From an uncultured Eggerthellaceae bacterium (GTDB lineage: Bacteria; Actinomycetota; Coriobacteriia; Coriobacteriales; Eggerthellaceae), in contig CAKTXN010000067.1 of assembly GCA_934630905.1 (NCBI GenBank), forward strand, positions 1-9,228: 9,228 bases of DNA, read 5' to 3'. The translations under genes were made by a program, and so were the position numbers. Position 1 is the first letter of the stretch; each line of letters opens with the position of its first letter. A model generated the notes under the pieces. That model was given only the letters and a program-made list of their open reading frames with translations, was not told the DNA's origin and searched no databases. Below are positions 1 through 4,664 of the stretch, piece after piece.

Positions 1-62
1 TTTATTTTATACGGATACTTCTCTTGCGCGATTTCAAGTGCTTCGCGAAACGATATTGTCAT
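1..62 (-). CDS. hypothetical protein, N-terminal fragment (gene runs off the window)
   Basis: An ATG on the minus strand at 62 opens a frame that stays open to the window edge and gives 20 residues beginning MTISFREALEIAQEKYPY. An AGAAGG ribosome site lies about 8 bases upstream, and an in-frame TGA sits two codons before the ATG, so this start is firm. The amphipathic opening (FREALEIAQEKY) is typical of small globular bacterial proteins, but too little is visible to name a family. A CRISPR-repeat-like hairpin (91-117) lies 28 bases upstream of the start, inside the presumed leader. Confidence 0.6.
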   Translation of the reverse strand, partial: MTISFREALEIAQEKYPYKI

Positions 63-90
63 AAATCACACCTTCTGTCTCGCGAACACA

Positions 91-117
91 GGATCGCCCC
101 ATGCGTGTGGGGAACGC
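91..117 (-). repeat. type I-E CRISPR-repeat-like hairpin R1
   Basis: Read on the minus strand it runs GCGTTCCCC, an eight-base centre ACACGCAT, GGGG, then CGATCC. Many actinobacterial I-E repeats have the layout GTGTTCCCC, eight variable bases, GGGG, ATGATCC. R1 differs by one substitution near its start and one deleted base, plus one change, before the GATCC end. No second repeat lies at 61-base spacing on either side, so it is a solo element. It sits between the 26-residue ORF (164-244) and the gene starting at 62. Confidence 0.6.
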
Positions 118-163
118 TTTGCCCGCCTTGGCCGACCGAGTGACGGCCCGCATCCAATCCGGG

Positions 164-244
164 CTATTTCATGCAATCGAAAATCGCTTTGATCACCGAA
201 TACAGGAACACAAAAGGCGCAAGTATGAATGTTGGCGGATGCAT
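164..244 (-). CDS. small hydrophobic peptide (26 aa), possible membrane toxin
   Basis: This minus-strand ORF starts with an ATG at 244 and stops with TAG at 164. A strong AAAGGAGA site lies about 7 bases before the start, which is the main reason to believe it is translated. The peptide begins MHPPTFILAPFVF and ends with a short charged tail (DCMK). Residues about 6-22 form one uninterrupted hydrophobic segment long enough to span a membrane. Size, single helix and strong ribosome site fit small type I toxin-like peptides, but no family was recognised and that role is inference. A TATAAT box at 368-373 would give a leader of roughly 115 bases, also typical of such toxins. A repeat-like hairpin follows 46 bases downstream. 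Confidence 0.45.
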   Translation of the reverse strand: MHPPTFILAPFVFLYSVIKAIFDCMK

Positions 245-367
245 GGTTGTTTCTCCTTTCCCTCCGAGCGGCTCAATGTGCGCGCAGCATCAATCACAAC
301 AAGCGCGAGAAACGCAGCTACGTCGCCCACCTCAACCCAACCCTAACCGAACCACTTTACTTTACTC

Positions 368-373
368 ATTATA
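368..373 (-). promoter_or_regulatory. candidate -10 box (TATAAT) upstream of the 26-aa ORF
   Basis: The minus strand reads TATAAT exactly, in an AT-rich stretch. No good -35 hexamer lies 16-18 bases upstream; the nearest resemblance, TGGACA, is about 21 bases away. If used, transcription would begin near 361 and leave a leader of about 115 bases before the ATG at 244. Confidence 0.3.
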
Positions 374-436
374 GTTGTTTCACCATTATTCACCTGTCCA
401 TATCATCGCACACCCTACCACAAGAAGGGCATTCTC

Positions 437-581
437 CCCGATCCAGGTCGGAGGATGCGTTCCGCCCGCAGCATTACCGGGTAGGCAGAAGCCGTATCCG
501 CATCGAGTACGCAGCCGCGGCGGCAACGTGAAATCCACGCATCGGCTAGCCGCAATACCATGTTGTTGGATTTTGGGCCTG
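437..581. repeat. dispersed repeat A (145 bp), second copy at 3733-3878
   Basis: From CCCGAT at 437 to CCTGAA near 581 the sequence matches 3733-3878 almost base for base, with about six substitutions in the middle and slightly more divergence at the left edge. It contains the first ~20 bases of the MITE terminus (TGTTGTTGGATTTTGG from 561) and then departs from the MITE. Copy A therefore carries only a stub of the MITE, whereas the second copy runs into a full one. Substitutions change amino acids freely in every frame, so it is probably non-coding. The left edge (CCAGG) and right edge (CCTGA) are weakly inverted, which hints at an element with short terminal repeats. Confidence 0.75.
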
Positions 582-589
582 AACCCCAA

Positions 590-784
590 CTACTCAAAAC
601 CCTTTGGGTCGAGACCTTCTTCCCTTAATTCCCGCTCGTAGGCTTCTCGACCCCTACGCCTATCATTTTCGTGGATTCGCAGAGCCTGCTCATCGCCGAT
701 CCTTTCCAAGACATCGCACTCGATATCAAACATGAAATCGAAGAAATCACCATCAGCAACAACGAAATCGTCTTCAAGATCCAT
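590..784 (-). CDS. hypothetical acidic protein (64 aa)
   Basis: The start is the ATG at 784, preceded by AAGGAG with an 8-base gap. A second ATG five bases further upstream is in another frame and opens a less convincing peptide. The product begins MDLEDDFVVADGDFFDFMF and is strongly acidic with aromatic residues in its first third, then becomes charged and helical (a run of Arg and Glu around residues 40-56). I do not recognise a family. Its start lies 12 bases after the stop of the coding remnant 797-1002, so the two were probably translated as one transcript. Its stop is followed within about 10 bases by dispersed repeat A. Confidence 0.6.
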   Translation of the reverse strand: MDLEDDFVVADGDFFDFMFDIECDVLERIGDEQALRIHENDRRRGREAYERELREEGLDPKGFE

Positions 785-796
785 GCCATGAACTCC

Positions 797-1002
797 TTAA
801 TGGCCGCATTCGCGCGCGATCCTGTCGCGCATTAACGTCCATGCCCGAACATCGTTTGCGGCATATACCGCATCGACAAAAGTCCGCCGCACCGCCTGGT
901 GCAACACCTGTCGCCCTTCACATCCCGCTATTTGTCTAAGAATTACAGGCAGCACTTCGCTTGGATGAATGACGCCAAGCTCCCCATGCGTGCGGAGAAT
1001 GC
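797..1002 (-). pseudogene. C-terminal coding remnant downstream of draG
   Basis: A minus-strand frame is open from just inside the end of draG to a TAA at 797-799. Its last ~36 residues (including VRRTFVDAVYAANDVRAW) read like real protein with ordinary codon choice. It ends 12 bases before the start of the 64-residue gene, as in an operon. There is no ATG or TTG start. A GTG at 907 with a weak GAAGGG site could begin a 36-residue product, but the protein-like sequence continues upstream of it to the repeat-like hairpin R2. I infer the 3' end of a gene whose 5' part was lost at the R2/draG junction. The alternative is a short gene using the GTG at 907. Confidence 0.4.
975..1002 (-). repeat. 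type I-E CRISPR-repeat-like hairpin R2 (degenerate)
   Basis: On the minus strand the core reads TTCTCCGCACGCATGGGGA, which matches the centre of an I-E repeat with one stem change; the last six bases no longer read GATCC. About 20 of 28 positions agree with the generic form. It begins on the last base of the draG stop codon and lies in the same orientation as R1, R3, R4 and R5. Confidence 0.5.
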
Positions 1003-1805
1003 TAGAAAAGGCAGGCTTCTATCATCGCCTTGCCCCGCAGGGACGCAATCCATTCCTGCGGAATTCCCTCGTACCCATATACGATTCCTGCAAGCCCTCC
1101 CGCAACGGCGGCCGTTGTGTCCGTGTCATCTCCAAGGCTTACCGCGGCAAGCGTGCATTCCGCGAAACTCGATGTGTTCGCAAGGCACCATAACGCCGAC
1201 TCGTACGTGTGAAGGACGTATCCCCCTGAACGAATATTGTCTCGGGACTTGTCGGGATCAACGCCATAAGCAAAAGCCGTTTCGCGAGCATCTGCACCCG
1301 CAATAAGGGAACGCGCGGCACCGACCATCGCTACGCACGCATCGGTCGATATTGAGTGGGCGTGCGTAATCGCAGATACCTCCCGAATCTCATCGTCAGT
1401 TGCATCGGTGAAGGCGAGCGGCAGAGTACGCATGAGCGAGCCGTTGCCATTATCCCATTCCCCCGCAAGCCCGTGTCCGATGCGGAGGGCTTCCGCAGTT
1501 GCGTTACCGATATCGAAGAGCCCATCGCAGGTATACGCACCATCATGGAACCATGAGATGAACTTCTCTCGAATATCGTTTATGTCGATACGCCCAAGCT
1601 CTCGGTAGCTGTCGCAAATAGCAAGAGCCATCGACGTGTCATCGCTCCAAGTGCCAGCGGGTTGGCTATGGGTTCCGAATCCGTCCATGCCCACACACTC
1701 GAACGAGTTCCGGGGCATAAACTCATAAGGAACGCCCAGCGCATCGCCCACAGCTTGGCCGTAGATGCAACCGCAAAGCGTCATCTTTGTGCAAACCGAC
1801 TTCAA
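1002..1805 (-). CDS. ADP-ribosylglycohydrolase (DraG/ARH family)
   Basis: This is a complete 267-residue protein of the usual family size. ARH/DraG enzymes remove ADP-ribose from arginine or other acceptors using two divalent metals in an all-helical cytoplasmic fold. The expected metal-binding motifs are present: GDALG at residues 20-24, SDDTSM at 54-59, GNGSLMR at 120-126 and GDDTDT at 225-230. The first codon is TTG at 1805, four bases after the stop of the 42-residue gene upstream and 7-10 bases after GGGAAAG, so translational coupling is likely. An ATG seven codons later (1784) is an alternative start that keeps every motif but lacks a clear ribosome site. The target is unknown. In an island of small genes it could reverse ADP-ribosylation by a toxin or act in phage or toxin defence, but that is inference. 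The stop codon abuts R2. Confidence 0.92.
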   Translation of the reverse strand: MKSVCTKMTLCGCIYGQAVGDALGVPYEFMPRNSFECVGMDGFGTHSQPAGTWSDDTSMALAICDSYRELGRIDINDIREKFISWFHDGAYTCDGLFDIGNATAEALRIGHGLAGEWDNGNGSLMRTLPLAFTDATDDEIREVSAITHAHSISTDACVAMVGAARSLIAGADARETAFAYGVDPDKSRDNIRSGGYVLHTYESALWCLANTSSFAECTLAAVSLGDDTDTTAAVAGGLAGIVYGYEGIPQEWIASLRGKAMIEACLF

Positions 1806-1809
1806 AAGT

Positions 1810-1938
1810 TTACTTTCCCTTCTTGGTCGATGGCGCTGGGGAAATCATGCGGCAGCCTTCGGAGTCGCTCTTCCTGCGTGCGGCGATATCCTCGGCTGAT
1901 CGAGTGAGCTTCACCTTGGTTTTCTTTGCTTCTGCCAC
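1810..1938 (-). CDS. small basic protein (42 aa) coupled to the ADP-ribosylglycohydrolase
   Basis: A GTG start at 1938 has a good TAAGGAGA site 8 bases upstream. The 42-residue product begins VAEAKKTKVKLTRSAEDIAA and ends in a Lys-rich tail (STKKGK). The TAA stop lies only four bases before the TTG start of the ADP-ribosylglycohydrolase, so the pair looks translationally coupled. The composition is Lys/Arg-rich with no hydrophobic segment. No family was recognised. It could be a small partner or leader peptide of the hydrolase. A TACAAT box at 1985-1990 could serve the pair, but I see no matching -35. Confidence 0.6.
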   Translation of the reverse strand: MAEAKKTKVKLTRSAEDIAARRKSDSEGCRMISPAPSTKKGK

Positions 1939-2169
1939 TATTATCGTCTCCTTACCCCGAAATCATTCCTGCATTTTTTTTACCATTGTAGTCGTTTCGC
2001 GATGTTCGCATATACCAAACATCGGATATGCAGAAAAGAGCTCCGCGCAATAATTGATTTAAGCCGCAGCAACTGCTTTCGACCCATCGCACCAAAACCA
2101 TTTGCACGTGTGCAAGCAATCGCTCGCATCGATTGCCTCAAGCGCATTGCAGCATGTGTATTCGACCTA
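1939..2169. other. non-coding stretch upstream of the draG pair
   Basis: About 230 bases between the 42-residue gene and the left end of the MITE. I find no ORF with a ribosome site on either strand, no tRNA and no repeat. It includes an AT-rich part with a possible minus-strand -10 box (TACAAT, 1985-1990), so it probably carries the promoter of the draG pair. Confidence 0.4.
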
Positions 2170-2401
2170 TGTTGTTGGATTTTGGGTTTGAAATTCGAAG
2201 TTGTGATGGGTTGGAAGTAGGTCGAATTGCCGGATTGGCTCGATGTTGCGATATACATCAACTAAACATAGTTCTGAACTGGTGTCTTATTGAAGCGAAT
2301 TATCCAGCAACGACGCTTAGCGCGGAAAAGGCTCAATCCGCCTCCCCGACCTACTTCCAACCTGCATCAACTTCGAATTCGGAAGCGTTTTTTCAACAAC
2401 A
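2170..2401. mobile_element. MITE-like element, copy B (232 bp)
   Basis: The element begins TGTTGTTG and ends CAACAACA. Its ends form a 55-bp inverted repeat made of three perfect blocks in identical register: 8 bases (TGTTGTTG), 12 bases (AATTCGAAGTTG) and 16 bases (GGTTGGAAGTAGGTCG), separated by unmatched gaps of 14 and 5 bases. A second copy of exactly the same length lies at 3858-4089. There is no internal gene, so mobilisation would need a transposase supplied elsewhere. I see no convincing target duplication; the flanks read CCTA on the left and TGAA on the right. Confidence 0.85.
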
Positions 2402-2449
2402 TGAATCGAATGCCCCTCTAAACGGCGTTTCCCCGACTTGTTAGCGGCT

Positions 2450-2551
2450 TTATCGCTGCGTATAGGGAATCCTCGCGTGTGCGGATAGCATCTTCCCATG
2501 AGCTACGCCTGCCTTCCGCCGCTCCCCCTGCTCCCGGGTAGCGTCTTCCAT
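2450..2551 (-). CDS. small ORF (33 aa) with strong ribosome site
   Basis: An ATG at 2551 is preceded by AAGGAGG at an ideal 5-6 base distance, one of the best ribosome sites in the window. The frame runs 33 residues, beginning MEDATREQGERRKAGVAHGK, and stops at 2450. The repeat-like hairpin R3 forms its C-terminal codons, so the present 3' end may result from a rearrangement. The frame one base over stays open longer on the minus strand, so a frameshifted older gene is possible. The segment lies just downstream of a tandem hairpin terminator. No family was recognised. Confidence 0.4.
   Translation of the reverse strand: MEDATREQGERRKAGVAHGKMLSAHARIPYTQR
2465..2491 (-). repeat. type I-E CRISPR-repeat-like hairpin R3 (degenerate)
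   Basis: On the minus strand the core reads CCGCACACGCGAGGAT, which matches the central and right-hand part of an I-E repeat; the outer arms have drifted. Orientation is the same as for the other four. Unlike R1, R4 and R5 it lies inside a small ORF rather than in its leader. Confidence 0.45.
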
Positions 2552-2593
2552 GCTTCCCTCCTTCTCTCACCGTGCGGGACACGTCACTGCATG

Positions 2594-2618
2594 AAAAAGC
2601 CACCCGTGCGGATGGCTT
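2594..2618 (-). terminator. Rho-independent terminator (minus strand)
   Basis: On the minus strand AGCCATCC pairs with GGGTGGCT (one T-G pair) around a short GCAC loop and is followed directly by TTTTT. It would end the transcript carrying the 115- and 34-residue genes. Confidence 0.75.
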
Positions 2619-2627
2619 GAATCAACG

Positions 2628-2648
2628 AAGGCCCCGAGATGGGGCCTT
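2628..2648. terminator. perfect 8-bp hairpin upstream of the terminator
   Basis: AAGGCCCC and GGGGCCTT form a perfect stem with a five-base loop. Neither side has a long T run, so it probably supports the neighbouring terminator or acts weakly in both directions. Confidence 0.55.
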
Positions 2649-2695
2649 TCCGGATTGTCTTTTGCATTATGTTTGCTTGCTGCAGCGCCCACGCG

Positions 2696-2800
2696 TCAGG
2701 TGCGCGACGCGGCGATGTATACCTTCTTTCCGCCCTTCATGCACCGGTACAGGCACGATAGGATCTTGAAGGCCACCACCTCGAAATCATCCGATGCCAT
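2696..2800 (-). CDS. small protein (34 aa), possibly a truncated YjcQ-like N-terminus
   Basis: The ATG at 2800 has AGGAGG five bases upstream. The product begins MASDDFEVVAFKILSCLYRC and stops after 34 residues. It starts 24 bases after the stop of the 115-residue gene and is the last gene before the tandem hairpins at 2594-2648, so it closes that operon. The opening (acidic residues, then a hydrophobic FKIL..LY.C helix followed by Lys/Gly) reminds me of the N-terminus of YjcQ-family phage-associated proteins. Those are longer, so if the likeness is real this copy is truncated. The family link is tentative; translation is better supported. Confidence 0.5.
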   Translation of the reverse strand: MASDDFEVVAFKILSCLYRCMKGGKKVYIAASRT

Positions 2801-2824
2801 GCGAGCCTCCTGAGAAATCGCTCT

Positions 2825-3172
2825 TCATTCGTAGGCCTCCTCGGGAAGCTCGCCGTCGATGACCGCATGCGGGAAGCCGCCTCGGTCTTCCCATTTCGCA
2901 CAGACGTAGCAGTTATAGCTTTCGAGTTCCTCGTCTTCGCTGGCAAGCCAGGTCGGCTCGAAATCGGGGACCAAATCGTTTGGAACGACCCATCCGAACA
3001 TATCCCAGCAGTGCTTGCCGCCGATGATCTGCTGTCGGACGTCTATCGTGTCGAAAAAGAAGCTCATCCCATGCGCTGCGAGCTGCGAGTTAAGGAGGTC
3101 GACGGAATCGATGACGTACTCACTGTATTCACCGGTCATGTCGTCTGTGTATCTTATCCCAAAGTGCTCCAT
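2825..3172 (-). CDS. hypothetical acidic protein (115 aa)
   Basis: The chosen start is the ATG at 3172, with AGGAAGGAG about 9 bases upstream; the product begins MEHFGIRYTDDMTGEYSEYV. It is acidic throughout (a DEELES stretch near residue 80 and an acidic C-terminus ending EEAYE) and has paired cysteines in a YNCYVCAKW motif near residue 88. There is no signal peptide or membrane segment. No family was recognised. Size, acidity and setting among other small genes resemble immunity proteins of contact-dependent or polymorphic toxins, which is inference only. The same frame stays open far upstream, through R4 to about 3419, including a RCHTCGQ zinc-ribbon-like motif, but no start codon with a ribosome site is seen there. 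The gene may be the remaining part of a longer one. Confidence 0.7.
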   Translation of the reverse strand: MEHFGIRYTDDMTGEYSEYVIDSVDLLNSQLAAHGMSFFFDTIDVRQQIIGGKHCWDMFGWVVPNDLVPDFEPTWLASEDEELESYNCYVCAKWEDRGGFPHAVIDGELPEEAYE

Positions 3173-3215
3173 AATACGTGCTCCTTCCTCGTATTCGAAT
3201 AGAGTAACGCGTGCA

Positions 3216-3243
3216 GGATCGTCCTCGCGTGCGCGGGGGACAC
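3216..3243 (-). repeat. type I-E CRISPR-repeat-like hairpin R4 (best preserved)
   Basis: On the minus strand it is exactly 28 bases: GTGTCCCCC, GCGCACGC, GAGG, ACGATCC. By my hand comparison about 24 of 28 positions agree with the generic actinobacterial I-E layout, and the changes are all transitions. It lies 43 bases upstream of the ATG at 3172, in the leader of the 115-residue gene. Read in frame it would encode RVPRAREDDP, the counterpart of the VPHTRGDDP-type peptide that I-E repeats give when mistranslated. Confidence 0.65.
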
Positions 3244-3419
3244 GTTGACATCCTGCTGGAAGCTTGATAGATCGAGAAGCCCTCGATTGGCCACAGGTAT
3301 GGCAACGATAGCCCACCTTGCTAAAGCCGCCGCCAACGTAAACGAAATCGTTTGCGCTAGCCAGGTTATAGGCGCTCTCAACGGAAAGAAGGATGGAACG
3401 CGCAAGGTATAGGCACGCT

Positions 3420-3596
3420 TCAGTCGAAAGCCTCTTGCAAAACCTCGACGATCTGTCCCTGCTCAACTTCTTTCATCGCAATCGGGTCGTCGGGTAGCTC
3501 ATATTCTAGAAGAAACCATCCATCCCCGAAGTCCTCGACAAGAATCCCGACGGTTCCATCGGAGATCTTAACTTTATCGTATTGTCTTGCCTTCAT
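3420..3596 (-). CDS. DUF4926-like small protein (58 aa)
   Basis: The ATG at 3596 has a TTGGAGG site 6 bases upstream. The product begins MKARQYDKVKISDGTVGILV, followed by a YELPDDP segment, and ends VEVLQEAFD. The pattern (tyrosine-Asp then beta strands around a DG.VG.LVE turn, an aromatic-rich strand, then Asp/Pro) matches small beta-barrel proteins annotated as DUF4926, which often sit near toxin or immunity genes. The family call is by eye. An in-frame upstream extension to 3671 would translate the repeat-like hairpin R5 (VPLTRGDDP) and is not the real start, since the ribosome site lies between R5 and the ATG. No binding partner can be read from the sequence. Confidence 0.7.
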   Translation of the reverse strand: MKARQYDKVKISDGTVGILVEDFGDGWFLLEYELPDDPIAMKEVEQGQIVEVLQEAFD

Positions 3597-3612
3597 GAAT
3601 TCCTCCAATTCG

Positions 3613-3638
3613 GGATCATCCCCACGTGTGAGGGGCAC
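3613..3638 (-). repeat. type I-E CRISPR-repeat-like hairpin R5
   Basis: On the minus strand GTG, CCCC, an eight-base centre, GGGG and a perfect ATGATCC end are present. Two bases (TT) are missing after the initial GTG compared with the generic 28-base form. It starts only 16 bases upstream of the ATG at 3596, so a processed RNA beginning in its right arm would contain the ribosome site of that gene. Confidence 0.65.
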
Positions 3639-3732
3639 TCTTAAAAATCCCAGCTCAAAATACCACAGCATTCAAGAAATAGCCACGTTTTAATGAGCCT
3701 ACAAAACAAATGAAGCGTTGCTACGTAATAGT

Positions 3733-3878
3733 CCCGATTCAGGACAAAGGCATGCGTTCCGCCCGCAGCATTACCGGGTAGGCAGAAGCCATATCTGCAT
3801 CGAGTATGCAGTCGCGGCGGCAGCATGAAATCCACGCATCGGCTAGCCGCAATACCATGTTGTTGGATTTTGGACCTG
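3733..3878. repeat. dispersed repeat C (146 bp), partner of 437-581
   Basis: Near-identical to 437-581, from CCCGAT to the CCTGG that forms part of the MITE left end. Here the segment runs directly into a complete MITE (3858-4089), so its last ~20 bases are the MITE terminus. Differences from the other copy are mostly transitions. No ORF with a ribosome site lies inside. Confidence 0.75.
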
Positions 3879-4089
3879 GAATTCGAAGTTGTAATAGGTT
3901 GGAAGTAGGTCGAATTGCGGGATTGACTTGATGTTGCAATATGCCTCAACTGGACATAGTTCTGAGCTGGTGCTTTACCAAAGCATATTTTCCTGCAACG
4001 ATGCCTACTTCGAAAACAGCCCGATTTGCCTCCCCGACCTACTTCCAACCTGCATCAACTTCGAATTTGAAAGCGTTTTTTCAACAACA
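3858..4089. mobile_element. MITE-like element, copy C (232 bp)
   Basis: Same length and same termini as copy B (2170-2401), with the identical 8, 12 and 16-base inverted blocks. The interior is more diverged between copies than the ends, consistent with selection or recent shared origin of the termini. The left neighbour is dispersed repeat C. The right neighbour is a minus-strand ORF (4090-4214) whose reading frame enters the element. Confidence 0.85.
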
Positions 4090-4214
4090 TGCCCTCGAAA
4101 CAGCCGAAATGAAGCACCCGGAAACGAAACCAGCAGAAAAACACCACCCAAGCGCCCCAAACAGTAAACAGCAATGCCACCCCGAAGAACGGCCCCCTTG
4201 TCAGCGAATGACAT
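4090..4214 (-). pseudogene. possible small membrane-protein fragment cut by MITE C
   Basis: A minus-strand frame from an ATG at 4214 begins MSFADKGAVLRGG and continues with one hydrophobic segment (about residues 14-33), then LFRG, before reading into the MITE end. GGGGAG lies directly against the ATG, too close to serve; a TTG at 4229 is an alternative start without a ribosome site. It may be the 5' part of a membrane-protein gene interrupted by the element, or a chance ORF. No family was recognised. Confidence 0.25.
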
Positions 4215-4262
4215 CTCCCCTAGTCGCAAAGAAAACGGAGCAAACTTCCGCCCCTTGCTTCA

Positions 4263-4580
4263 TCATAACCGCTCACACACGCGGCAGCACGACCGCGTCG
4301 GCGGCACAGGGACCGTAATGCAATAGCCCCTGCTTGCACGCGCGGCGGCCCCAGCAGCAACTTCTAACAACAGCCCCCGCAGCAGCAGCAACCCATCAGC
4401 GGCGTAGGGAATGTTGCCACAACCGGGGAACGGTCCGTAATGCACGCTGCGATCGCCCTCAATGCGAAAGGCCTTGCCAGAGCGGGTATCCTGGACCATC
4501 GCGCAAGAGTTGCCGCAAACAGCCAACGGTTCGTCCGTAAAGAAACAATGGCAATCATCCAGGTCAAAGAACTGATTCAT
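4263..4580 (-). CDS. hypothetical Cys-containing protein (105 aa), possibly leaderless
   Basis: The ATG at 4580 opens a frame to 4263 giving 105 residues that begin MNQFFDLDDCHCFFTDEPLA. The first ~65 residues look like a folded domain with several cysteines (CHC, CGNSC, PGCG), a possible metal site. The following 20 residues are low-complexity Leu/Ala/Gly, encoded by CAG/GCA-type repeats, and the C-terminus (RSCCRVCERL) is less protein-like, so the true end may have been altered by a frameshift. No ribosome site precedes the ATG. The promoter at 4591-4619 would start transcription only a few bases before it, which suggests a leaderless message. No family was recognised. Confidence 0.5.
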   Translation of the reverse strand: MNQFFDLDDCHCFFTDEPLAVCGNSCAMVQDTRSGKAFRIEGDRSVHYGPFPGCGNIPYAADGLLLLRGLLLEVAAGAAARASRGYCITVPVPPTRSCCRVCERL

Positions 4581-4590
4581 GTTTGCTAGA

Positions 4591-4619
4591 ATTATTATTC
4601 TGCACCCCGATATCGTCAA
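4591..4619 (-). promoter_or_regulatory. sigma-70-type promoter (TTGACG, 17 bp, AATAAT)
   Basis: On the minus strand TTGACG (4614-4619) and AATAAT (4591-4596) are separated by 17 bases. Expected initiation near 4584 lies only about four bases before the ATG at 4580, matching the absence of a ribosome site there. Confidence 0.5.
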
Positions 4620-4664
4620 CAGACTAATAGTCGATTGGCACAATTAAATTCCTGACCCACACGC

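Noticed and set aside
91..226. Seven-base match (TGTGTTC) between the sequence after R1 and the coding part of the 26-residue ORF, as a crRNA-like seed
   Set aside because: Seven bases over this length is not convincing, the site is in the coding part and not the promoter, and no second repeat closes the unit.
436..468. Another repeat-like hairpin near the left end of dispersed repeat A (CTCCG...GGGGAG on the minus strand)
   Set aside because: The loop is one to two bases too long, the centre does not match, and the partner copy at 3733 does not keep the paired arms.
91..3638. A conventional CRISPR array
   Set aside because: Repeat-like units are 397-1490 bases apart, differ from one another and have genes between them. 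No regular ~61-base period and no cas gene is visible in the window.
4265..4292. CACACGCGG-containing stretch as a further repeat-like copy
   Set aside because: Only the nine central bases agree; the CCCC/GGGG stem and the GATCC end are absent.
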